Shown: positions 1-6,107, counted from the stretch's first letter. The stretch is 12,043 nt of DNA from Acidobacteriota bacterium (GCA_028872975.1 JAGWNV010000050.1:1-12043); one strand, 5' to 3'. Numbers and translations are program-made. Notes: generated from the sequence alone by a model not told the origin.

Positions 1-819
1 GTGCCCGGGGCCGGGGGCCTCGGCGGCGAGCCGCACCCGGCGGCGGTCACGGCGGGGACGCCGGCCCGCCCCTTGCGGGTCACCCTCGTCGGCGACTCGG
101 TGATGCGCGACGAGGCGCCGGCGCTCGCCGCCGCCCTCGGCGCCACCGGCGGGGCCGTCGTCACCGACATGGCCTACCCGGGCTGGGGGCTCGCCACCGA
201 CCACGGCTGGCACCAGGGCGTCCCGGCCATGCTGGGCAGCACCCGTCCCGACGTGGTGGTCGCCACCTGGAGCTGGGACGACGACTGGCTCCTGGCCGAC
301 CCTGCCGGCTACCGCGCCGCCCTCGAGGGCTACCTGCGGCTCCTCCTCGACCCTCCCCGGGGCACGGTGGGCGCCCGGCTCGTGGTGCTCGAACAGTTCC
401 CGGCCCTGGGGCCGCTCCCGTCGGCGGCGGGCGGCCCCGCCGGCCAGGCCCGGAGGCTGCGGGGCGTCGCCGCCTGGAACGCCCTGGCCGCCACCCTCCC
501 GGCCCGGTTCCCCGGCCGGGTCCTGTACTTCCCGGTGGGCGCCGCCGTCGAGGTGGCGGGCCGGTACGCCACCTGGCTCCCCCCACCGGGTGCGGGGCCG
601 TCGGGCGCCCCCCGGGCCTCGTGGGTGCGGGCCCGGGCCGTCGACGGCACTCACTTCTGCCCCGCCGGTGCCGCCCGGTACGCGGTGGCGGTGGTGCGGG
701 ACCTGCGCGCCGAGCTCACCCTGCCGGCTCCCGCCGGCGCCTGGTGGGAGGGGATCTGGAGCCGGGACCTGACCTACGACACCCCGCCCGGGAAATGCCC
801 GGCCGACCACCCGGGCTGA
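1..819 (+). CDS. SGNH/GDSL-hydrolase-like protein, possibly 5'-truncated by the window edge
   Basis: The 272-residue reading frame begins with a GTG at the first base of the window, so the true start may lie upstream. Residues 26-34 form a hydrophobic strand followed by G31-D32-S33, the nucleophile block of SGNH hydrolases. Near the C-terminus D215-G-T-H218 matches the D-x-x-H block carrying the other two catalytic residues. A PGWGL segment around residue 60 may be the Gly block. The usual block III Asn is not obvious; the corresponding stretch is rich in Trp and Asp (WSWDDDW, about residues 90-96). Families with this fold are lipases, esterases and peptidoglycan or polysaccharide O-acyl transferases/esterases, and in actinobacteria the domain is often the C-terminal part of a membrane acyltransferase. 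No signal peptide or membrane segment is visible in the part present. Substrate unknown. It converges on the ppk1 locus with a 14-base gap. Confidence 0.65.
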   Translation: MPGAGGLGGEPHPAAVTAGTPARPLRVTLVGDSVMRDEAPALAAALGATGGAVVTDMAYPGWGLATDHGWHQGVPAMLGSTRPDVVVATWSWDDDWLLADPAGYRAALEGYLRLLLDPPRGTVGARLVVLEQFPALGPLPSAAGGPAGQARRLRGVAAWNALAATLPARFPGRVLYFPVGAAVEVAGRYATWLPPPGAGPSGAPRASWVRARAVDGTHFCPAGAARYAVAVVRDLRAELTLPAPAGAWWEGIWSRDLTYDTPPGKCPADHPG

Positions 820-828
820 GCGACGGCG

Positions 829-843
829 GGTCTCTAGAGGACC
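829..843. other. Short inverted repeat over the ppk1 stop codon
   Basis: GGTCTCTAGAGGACC lies between the convergent SGNH gene and the ppk1 C-terminal half and contains the ppk1 TAG. GGTC pairs with GACC, and the interior CTCTAGAG is itself palindromic. The stem is short and there is no T-run, so a role as a terminator is only possible. Confidence 0.25.
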
Positions 844-1979
844 GGCGCCGCCAGGGGCTCGGGCTCGCGCCGGCGTCTGGCCCGCTCCCGGGCCAGCTCC
901 TGGAGCCGGTGCTGGGCGCTCGTGCCGGTCACCGCCTCCACGCGCCGCCAGGCGCCCTGGGCGTCGAGCACCCAGGCGTTGGTGTCGTCGGCGAGGTTCA
1001 GGTCGAGGACCTCGAGGACCCGGGCCTGGAGCTCGGCGTCGGTCACGGGGAAGAGCACCTCGATCCTGCGGTCGAGGTTGCGCTCCATGAGGTCGGAGGA
1101 CCCGAGCAGCAAGGTGAGGGGCCGCCCCCCGGTGCCGCCGAAGCGGTAGATGCGGGAGTGCTCGAGGAACCGGCCCACGATGGAGCGCACCTGGATGGTC
1201 TCCGACAGCCCGGGCACGCCGGGCCGCAGGCAGCACACGCCTCGCACCACGAGGTCGATGGGCACGCCCGCCGCCGAGGCCCGGTAGAGGGCGTCGATGA
1301 CGGCGGGGTCGGTGAGCCCGTTCACCTTGACGGCGATGCGGCCCTCGGGGCCGGCGGCGGCCTCGGCCTCGACGAGCTCGAGGATCCTGGCCCGCAGCGC
1401 CACCGGCGCCACCACCAGCTTCTGGTAGCGGGCGTAGCGGCTGTAGCCGGTGAGGAAGTTGAAGAGGGCGCCCACGTCGGCTCCCAGGTCGGGGTCGCCC
1501 GAGAGCAGTCCCAGGTCCTCGTACTGGCGCGCCGTGCGGGAGTTGTAGTTCCCGGTGCCGAGGTGGCAGTACCGGCGGATCCCGTCGGACTCCCGGCGCA
1601 CCACGAGCGCCGCCTTGGAGTGGGTCTTCAGGCCGACGAGCCCGTAGACGACGTGGACGCCCGCCTCCTCGAGGGCGCGGGCCCACAGGATGTTGGCCTG
1701 CTCGTCGAAGCGGGCCTTCAGCTCCACCACGGCGGCGACCTGCTTGCCCGACTCGGCGGCGGCGATGAGGGAGGCCACGACGGGGCTGTCGCCGGAGGTG
1801 CGGTACAGGGTCTGCTTGATGGCGAGGACGTCGGGGTCGGCGGCGGCCTGGGCGATGAAGGTCTCGACCGAGGTGCTGAAGGAGTCGTAGGGATGGTGGA
1901 CGAGCACGTCCCGCTCGCGCAGCACGGCGAAGAAGTCGGTGGGCGCGGCCCCGGCGTTGGCGAGCGGCGGGGGCGTCAT
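834..1979 (-). CDS. ppk1: Polyphosphate kinase 1, C-terminal half (C1 and C2 catalytic domains)
   Basis: The 381 residues match the catalytic half of PPK1, which reversibly transfers the gamma-phosphate of ATP to polyphosphate. The frame opens with an R-E-R-D-V-L-V-H-H-P-Y-D-S-F segment (residues 21-34), typical of the start of C1. H120 in GLKTHSK is the expected autophosphorylated histidine, and H139 in YCHLGTGNYN is the second conserved active-site histidine. NLDRRIEVLFPV near the C-terminus is the C2 signature. No catalytic residue appears lost. The start is the ATG at 1979, preceded by AGGGG with a 5-base gap. It lies 12 bases downstream of, and in the same frame as, the TAG ending the N-terminal half. 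An uninterrupted protein would be about 715 residues, a normal PPK1 length. Either this is a separately translated subunit, or it is the distal part of a gene broken by one nonsense codon. Confidence 0.9.
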   Translation of the reverse strand: MTPPPLANAGAAPTDFFAVLRERDVLVHHPYDSFSTSVETFIAQAAADPDVLAIKQTLYRTSGDSPVVASLIAAAESGKQVAAVVELKARFDEQANILWARALEEAGVHVVYGLVGLKTHSKAALVVRRESDGIRRYCHLGTGNYNSRTARQYEDLGLLSGDPDLGADVGALFNFLTGYSRYARYQKLVVAPVALRARILELVEAEAAAGPEGRIAVKVNGLTDPAVIDALYRASAAGVPIDLVVRGVCCLRPGVPGLSETIQVRSIVGRFLEHSRIYRFGGTGGRPLTLLLGSSDLMERNLDRRIEVLFPVTDAELQARVLEVLDLNLADDTNAWVLDAQGAWRRVEAVTGTSAQHRLQELARERARRRREPEPLAAPVL

Positions 1980-1994
1980 GGGCGCCCCTGCCTA
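1980..1994 (-). promoter_or_regulatory. PPK1 split junction: in-frame TAG followed by a ribosome binding site
   Basis: On the minus strand the N-terminal half ends GAG-TAG. Four sense codons (GCA GGG GCG CCC) follow in the same frame, then the ATG of the C-terminal half at 1979. AGGGG at 1989-1985 is a reasonable Shine-Dalgarno with a 5-base spacer. The layout would support termination followed by reinitiation. No +1 or -1 frame across the junction gives a better family match, so this is a stop codon and not a frameshift. Confidence 0.7.
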
Positions 1995-2981
1995 CTCGGG
2001 GAGGTCGGGCCGGTCGAGGCCGTAGACGGCCCACAGCCCGCCCAGGTCGAGCGGGGCGTCGGTGGCGAAGGTGTCGGCGTCGCCGAGGTCGAGCTCGCGC
2101 GCCAGCATGTCGCGCATGTCGCTCGACATGGCCCCCTCCACCTCGAGGCGCACGGCCCGGCCGAACCGGCGCCGGCGCAGCTCCATCTCGACGGCGGAGA
2201 GCAGGTCGTCGGCCTCGTCCTCCTCGAGGGCGAGATCGGCGTTGCGGGTGACGCGGAAGGCGTAGTGCTCGCCGATGACCATGTCCGGGAAGAGGGTGCC
2301 CAGCTGGGCGGCGATGAGCTGCTCGAGGGCCACGAACCGCTCCCCGTCGGGGAGGACGACGAATCGGGGCAGGAGCGGCGGGACCTTCACCCGGGCCACC
2401 CGCTCCTCGCCCGACACCGGGTCGCCGACGCGGACGATCAGGTTGAGCGACAGGTTGGAGATGTAGGGGAAGGGGTGGCCGGGGTCGACCGACAGCGGCG
2501 TGAGCACGGGGAAGATCTGCCGCTCGAACACCTCGACCAGGTGGCCCCGGTCGGCCTCGCCCAGCGCCGCCCAGTCGCACAGGCCGATGCCTGCCTCGGC
2601 CAGGGCGGGCAGGACCCGGTCGACGAACACCTCCGACTGGCGGGCCACGAGCTCGCCGACGCGCCCGGCGATGGCCCGCAGCGCCTCGCTGGGCCGCAGC
2701 CCGTCGGGCGAGCGCGTCCGCAGCCCGGCTTCAACCTGGTCCTTCAATCCGGCCACCCGGACCTGGAAGAACTCGTCGAGGCCCTCGGAGAAGATGGCCA
2801 GGAACTTGGCCCGCTCGAGCAGGGGCAGCGAGTCGTCCTCGGCCAGGTCGAGCAGCCGTGCGCCGAAGTCGAGCCACGACAGCTCCCGGTTGCCGAACCG
2901 GTCGGGCCCGAGGTCCTCGACGGCGCGGTCCAGGCCTCGGCCGTCCCCGTCCCCGAGACGTGACGACGGCAGGCTGCTCAT
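1992..2981 (-). CDS. ppk1: Polyphosphate kinase 1, N-terminal half (N and H domains)
   Basis: This 329-residue product starts at the ATG at 2981 (MSSLPSSR). The same frame stays open further upstream, but that part has low-complexity composition unlike PPK1. Residues around 30-75 carry the PPK1 N-domain signature: NRELSWLDFGARLL, then SLPLLERAKFLAIFSEGLDEFFQVRVAGLKDQ-type sequence, which in the family contributes to ATP binding. The H domain follows, including a TPLSVDPGHPFPYISNLSLNL-type motif mid-protein. The product stops at LDRPDLPE, just where known PPK1 proteins pass through a short linker (family consensus about KDPPF.P) into C1. Alone it lacks both catalytic histidines. The start is preceded by a weak GAGAG and by a TACCCT hexamer 9 bases upstream, so the transcript may be nearly leaderless. 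It is transcribed with the C-terminal half and divergently from the SEDS gene at 3075. Confidence 0.88.
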   Translation of the reverse strand: MSSLPSSRLGDGDGRGLDRAVEDLGPDRFGNRELSWLDFGARLLDLAEDDSLPLLERAKFLAIFSEGLDEFFQVRVAGLKDQVEAGLRTRSPDGLRPSEALRAIAGRVGELVARQSEVFVDRVLPALAEAGIGLCDWAALGEADRGHLVEVFERQIFPVLTPLSVDPGHPFPYISNLSLNLIVRVGDPVSGEERVARVKVPPLLPRFVVLPDGERFVALEQLIAAQLGTLFPDMVIGEHYAFRVTRNADLALEEDEADDLLSAVEMELRRRRFGRAVRLEVEGAMSSDMRDMLARELDLGDADTFATDAPLDLGGLWAVYGLDRPDLPE

Positions 2982-2990
2982 GGGACTCTC

Positions 2991-2996
2991 AGGGTA
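2991..2996 (-). promoter_or_regulatory. Putative -10 element for ppk1 (TACCCT)
   Basis: TACCCT on the minus strand fits the TANNNT form and ends 9 bases before the ppk1 ATG at 2981. A start about 7 bases downstream of the hexamer would leave only about 3 untranslated bases. No TTGACA-like -35 was found. This is the minus-strand half of the 93-base divergent gap 2982-3074. Confidence 0.4.
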
Positions 2997-3059
2997 CCGC
3001 CACCTCGTCGCCCCCCGACGGAGGCCGCCGGCCTGGGACTTCTCCGTAGGGGTCCTGGG

Positions 3060-3065
3060 TAGGAT
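3060..3065 (+). promoter_or_regulatory. Putative -10 element for the SEDS gene (TAGGAT)
   Basis: GGTAGGAT precedes the ATG at 3075, with 9 bases between the hexamer and the start codon. The predicted transcription start near 3072 gives a near-leaderless mRNA. The same hexamer sits at nearly the same distance before alaS. No clear -35 is visible, and only a weak AGGA lies upstream of the ATG. Confidence 0.45.
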
Positions 3066-3074
3066 GGCCGCCTG

Positions 3075-4481
3075 ATGGCCGCTCGGCGACGATCGCTCTG
3101 GCTGCGGCGGTCGTCGCGTCCCCGGCGGGGCCCCAACAGCCGGCGCCGCACCGAGCTCGGGCTCCTCGTCTTCGTGTCCCTGGTAGTGGCGGCCGCCTAC
3201 GTCCTGGCCAGCATCGGCACCACCGCCAAGGTCCCGCCCGACCTCGGCGTCTTCCTGGCCATCGTCCTCGGCCTCGCCCTCGTCGCCCACCTCGGCACCA
3301 GGCGCCTGGCGCCCGACGCCAACCCGGTGGTGCTGCCGGTGACGGCCCTGCTGAACGGCCTCGGCTACGTCATGCTGGCCCGACTCGACGCCCACTACGC
3401 CCGGCTCCAGGCGGGCTGGACCGCCGTCGGCATCCTGGCCTACGTGGCCACCCTGGTCTTCGTCCGCCACTCGCGGGACCTCGACCGCTACCGGTACCTG
3501 CTGCTCCTGGCCGGGGTGGCCCTCTTGCTGCTCCCGCTCGTCCCCCACCTCGGGGTGAACATCGGCGGGGCCAGGCTCTGGGTCAAGGTCGGCCCGGCCA
3601 CGGGCCAGCCGGTGGAGCTGGCCAAGATCCTCCTCGTCGTCTTCTTCGCCTCCTACTTCACCGAGAAGCGCGAGCTTCTGTCACTGCCCACCCTCCGGGT
3701 CGGCGACCGCCTCGTCCTCGACCCCCGCCCGGCCCTGCCCATCGTCCTGGCCTGGGGCTTCGCCCTGGCCGTGCTGGGCGCCGAGAACGACGTGGGCTTC
3801 GCCATGCTCATCTTCGTCCTCTTCGTCGGCATGCTGTGGCTGGCCACGGGCAGGATGATGTGGCTGGGCTTCGGCGTCGGGCTCTTCGCCGCCGGCGCCG
3901 TGGCCGCCGACAAGCTCTTCAAGCACGTGGCCCAGCGGGTGACCGACTGGCTGCACCCGTGGGGCTACAACGCCGCCCACGGCGGCTACCAGCTCGTCCA
4001 GGGCATGTACGCCTTCGGCAACGGCGGCCTCATCGGCACCGGGCTCGGCTACGGGACCGCCCTCGGCCCCGACTGCCTCCACAGCAAGATCCCCGAGGTG
4101 TGCACCGACTACATCTTCTCGGCCTTCGGCGAGGAGATGGGCCTGCTCGGCACCACCTTGCTCGTCTTCGCCTTCGTCCTCCTCGCCGGGGCCGGGATGC
4201 GCATCGCCCAGACGGCCCGCTCGGAGTTCGCCAAGATGACCGCCGCCGGGCTCACCATCATCATCGGCCTCCAGGCCTTCTTCATCATGGCCGGCATCAT
4301 CCGCCTGTTGCCGCTCACCGGCATCACCCTCCCCTTCATGGCCTACGGCGGGTCGTCGCTCGTGGCCAACTACATCCTCGTGGCGCTGCTCGTGCGCATC
4401 TCCGACGAGGGCGCCCACTCCATCGCCGTGGGCGCCACCGCCACCCGGGTGACCGCGGCGGTCCCCCAGCCGGCGCGCTAG
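3075..4481 (+). CDS. FtsW/RodA/SpoVE-family SEDS peptidoglycan glycosyltransferase
   Basis: At 468 residues, with a basic N-terminus (MAARRRSLWLRRSSRPRR) and about ten or more hydrophobic segments from residue 28 on, this matches the long actinobacterial RodA/FtsW type (the M. tuberculosis RodA is of similar size). SEDS proteins polymerise lipid II into glycan strands in the membrane, normally with a class B PBP. Visible signatures are GGARLWVKVG followed by QPVELAK (Glu and Lys of the QPSE-x-x-K element kept), NGGLIGTGLGYG, the TD345YIF catalytic Asp followed by GEEMGLLG, and the C-terminal LPFMAYGGSSLVANYILVALL. The only two cysteines, C334 and C343, flank the loop just before D345. No PBP gene is adjacent, unlike the rodA-pbpA arrangement of many actinobacteria. 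FtsW itself usually sits in the dcw cluster, so an elongation-type role is likelier. The stop overlaps the convergent DUF151 gene by 4 bases. Confidence 0.93.
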   Translation: MAARRRSLWLRRSSRPRRGPNSRRRTELGLLVFVSLVVAAAYVLASIGTTAKVPPDLGVFLAIVLGLALVAHLGTRRLAPDANPVVLPVTALLNGLGYVMLARLDAHYARLQAGWTAVGILAYVATLVFVRHSRDLDRYRYLLLLAGVALLLLPLVPHLGVNIGGARLWVKVGPATGQPVELAKILLVVFFASYFTEKRELLSLPTLRVGDRLVLDPRPALPIVLAWGFALAVLGAENDVGFAMLIFVLFVGMLWLATGRMMWLGFGVGLFAAGAVAADKLFKHVAQRVTDWLHPWGYNAAHGGYQLVQGMYAFGNGGLIGTGLGYGTALGPDCLHSKIPEVCTDYIFSAFGEEMGLLGTTLLVFAFVLLAGAGMRIAQTARSEFAKMTAAGLTIIIGLQAFFIMAGIIRLLPLTGITLPFMAYGGSSLVANYILVALLVRISDEGAHSIAVGATATRVTAAVPQPAR

Positions 4482-4487
4482 GCGCGC
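4473..4487. terminator. GCGCGC-TAG-GCGCGC inverted repeat at convergent stop codons
   Basis: Two GCGCGC blocks flank a 3-base TAG, so a 6-bp all-GC stem can form in RNA from either strand. The tetramer CTAG at 4478-4481 supplies the TAG stop of the plus-strand SEDS gene and, on the other strand, the TAG stop of the DUF151 gene. No T-tract follows. A bidirectional terminator is plausible but unproven. Confidence 0.35.
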
Positions 4488-4954
4488 TCGGGCACCTCGG
4501 GAGGCGGCTCCCCCACGCCCGGCCCCGGCCCCTCGGCGCCGAAGACGGCCTCGGCCACGAGGACGGGGGTGGGCAGGCGCCGCCGGAGCACGAGGGCGAG
4601 CCCGTCGGAGGGCCGGCACGGCACGGTGGCGCTCCCGCGCGGCCCCGCCGTCTCCAGCTCGGCCAGGAACAGCGCCCCCCGGCGCTCGGTGATCCGCAGG
4701 GCGGCCACGTCCACGCCGTGGCGGTCGAGCAGGTCGGCCACGAGCTCGTGGGTGAGGGGCCGGGGGGTGGCGACGCCCCGCCAGGCATAGGCGATGGCCG
4801 TCCCCTCGGCGAAGCCCACCGGGATGCGCAGCTGGCGCCACGGCGACTCGCTCTCCTGGAGCAGCACCTCGGGATGGACGCCGGGCAACTCCAGGCGGAC
4901 GCCGGCCACCGTCACGAGCCGCCAGGCCGCCCCGGCGGCGTCGTCGCCGGTCAC
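4478..4954 (-). CDS. Bifunctional nuclease (BFN, DUF151) family protein
   Basis: The 158-residue protein has the DUF151 pattern: a PEVLLQE segment, R-I-P-V-G-F-x-E-G-T-A-I-A-Y (about residues 43-58), PRPLTHELVADLLDRHGVDVAALRI, a FLAELE strand, then PCRPSDGLALVLR (a close variant of the family D-x-RPSDAIALA) and PVLVAEAVF. Members have been reported with DNase and RNase activity; bacterial roles are poorly defined. It ends in a Pro/Gly/Glu-rich tail of about 20 residues. The GTG start at 4954 overlaps the rodA stop as GTGA, a classic coupling arrangement, so it is the distal gene of a rodA-bfn unit. It converges on the upstream SEDS gene. In other actinobacteria this family is usually found elsewhere, so the link to rodA is of interest. 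Confidence 0.85.
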   Translation of the reverse strand: MTGDDAAGAAWRLVTVAGVRLELPGVHPEVLLQESESPWRQLRIPVGFAEGTAIAYAWRGVATPRPLTHELVADLLDRHGVDVAALRITERRGALFLAELETAGPRGSATVPCRPSDGLALVLRRRLPTPVLVAEAVFGAEGPGPGVGEPPPEVPERA

Positions 4955-6084
4955 CGTGTCCGGTGCAGCTGCACCGACAGGACCATCCCCACCGCCGCGA
5001 AGAAGGCCACGGTGGCGGACCCGCCGTAGCTCAGGAAGGGCAGGGGGATGCCGGCCACCGGCATGATGCCCATGGCCATGCCGGCGTTCTCGAAGGCGCT
5101 GAAGGCGATGAGGGTGAAGCAGCCAGTGGCGAGGAGACGGCCGAAGGGGTCCCGGGCCCCCTGGGCGGCACGGAGCATCCGCCACGCCACCAGCCCGAGC
5201 AGCACCAGCACGGAGGCGGCGCCCACGAAGCCGAGCTGCTCGCCCACTGCCGAGAAGACGAAGTCGGTCTGCTGTTCGGGGACATAGGCGAGGTTCGTCT
5301 GGGGGCCCTTGAACAGCCCCGTCCCCCACACCCCGCCGGAGCCGATGGCGGCCACGGACTCGTGGGGGTCGTAGTTGATCGAGTTGAGCCCCGTGCTCGG
5401 GTGGAGGAAACCGGTGATCCGGTTCACCTGGTAGGGCTTGAGCAGCCCCAGGTGGACGATGGCGAAGATCCCGGCCACCGCCAGCAGCAGCAGCAGCAGC
5501 AGATACCGGTTGGGGATGCCGGCCACCACCAGCATGACGAGCAGCACCACGCTCATGACGATGGCGCTGCCGAGGTCGGGCTGCTTGACCACGAGCAGCA
5601 CCGGCACCACGGCCAGCCCCAGGATCTTGAACAGGTCGCCGCGCTGGAGCCCCTCGGGGCGCCGGGCGCAGAAGGCCGCCACCGACACGACGAGCACCAC
5701 GGTGGCGAAGGCCGAGGGCTGGAGCTGGATCGGGCCCACCTGGATCCACCGGGTGGCGCCCAGCGTCGTGCGCCCCACGCCGAAGATGGCGAGGAGGGCC
5801 AGGATGATCCCCACGTAGAGGACCCAGGCGGCGTGCTCGAGCCAGTGGTAGTCGATCGCCGCCAGCACCCCCGCCACCATCACCCCGGCCACCACGTAGG
5901 CGGCCTGGCGGTTCAGGTAGTAGTGGGGGCTGAGGCCGGCCCGGAGCAGTTCGGAGCGTGTGGCCGAGTAGACGATGACCACCCCGACGGCGGCCACCGT
6001 CAGCGTGGTCGTCATCAGGCCGTAGTCGAGGCGTAGGGCCAGGACCCGCCCGGCGGACCGTCGGGGAGGAAGGATGTTGCTCAC
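4951..6084 (-). CDS. rodA: RodA/MrdB-type SEDS glycosyltransferase
   Basis: A 377-residue polytopic protein of typical RodA length. Start chosen: GTG at 6084 (VSNILPPRR), preceded by GGAG with a 6-base spacer. The next Met (MTTTL) is too close to the first membrane segment. Signatures are GVVIVYSATRSELLRAG, GRTTLGATRWIQVGP, KQPDLGSAIV, GSGGVWGTGLFKGPQTNLAYVPEQQTD-type sequence with catalytic D274, VFSAVGEQLGFVG, and GIPLPFLSYGGSATVAFF. In the element normally read QPSE-F-A-K this protein has QPSAFAT, so the conserved Glu and Lys are A125 and T128. A run of seven CTG codons gives Leu7 in a membrane segment. It is followed, with a 4-base overlap, by a DUF151 gene and divergent from mscS. No mreBCD or PBP2 gene lies alongside. 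Family assignment is firm; full polymerase activity is less certain given the two substitutions. Confidence 0.92.
   Translation of the reverse strand: MSNILPPRRSAGRVLALRLDYGLMTTTLTVAAVGVVIVYSATRSELLRAGLSPHYYLNRQAAYVVAGVMVAGVLAAIDYHWLEHAAWVLYVGIILALLAIFGVGRTTLGATRWIQVGPIQLQPSAFATVVLVVSVAAFCARRPEGLQRGDLFKILGLAVVPVLLVVKQPDLGSAIVMSVVLLVMLVVAGIPNRYLLLLLLLAVAGIFAIVHLGLLKPYQVNRITGFLHPSTGLNSINYDPHESVAAIGSGGVWGTGLFKGPQTNLAYVPEQQTDFVFSAVGEQLGFVGAASVLVLLGLVAWRMLRAAQGARDPFGRLLATGCFTLIAFSAFENAGMAMGIMPVAGIPLPFLSYGGSATVAFFAAVGMVLSVQLHRTR
5482..5502. repeat. (CAG)7 trinucleotide microsatellite inside rodA
   Basis: Seven perfect CAG units on the plus strand read as seven CTG leucine codons on the coding strand, within the membrane segment after IPNRY. 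All seven Leu codons are identical. Slippage would add or remove whole leucines without breaking the frame. Confidence 0.85.
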
Positions 6085-6101
6085 CAGGCGCTCCGGCGGC
6101 C

Positions 6102-6107
6102 CAGAAT
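6102..6107 (+). promoter_or_regulatory. Putative -10 element for mscS (CAGAAT)
   Basis: CAGAAT lies in an otherwise GC-dominated 30-base gap between the GTG at 6084 (minus) and the GTG at 6115 (plus). A start about 7 bases downstream, near 6114, would make the GTG at 6115 leaderless, or give the ATG at 6130 a short leader carrying GGAG. It overlaps the minus-strand hexamer by five bases. Confidence 0.4.

Noticed and set aside
1977..1997. A frameshift as the cause of the PPK1 break
   Set aside because: Both halves are in the same frame, separated by exactly TAG plus four codons, and the other two frames give no better match to the family linker.
621..2963. A 780-codon open frame on the plus strand running antisense through both ppk1 halves
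   Set aside because: Its Gly/Val/Asp/Glu/His-rich low-complexity translation resembles no protein family and is typical of high-GC shadow frames opposite a real gene.
3064..3075. A three-codon ORF (ATG GCC GCC TGA) overlapping the SEDS start as TGATG, possible uORF
   Set aside because: The predicted transcription start from TAGGAT lies downstream of this ATG, so it would probably not be in the mRNA, and the resemblance to the true start can be chance.
2982..3548. Upstream extension of the ppk1 N-terminal frame opposite the SEDS gene
   Set aside because: The composition is that of an antisense shadow, and PPK1 homology begins just after the ATG at 2981.
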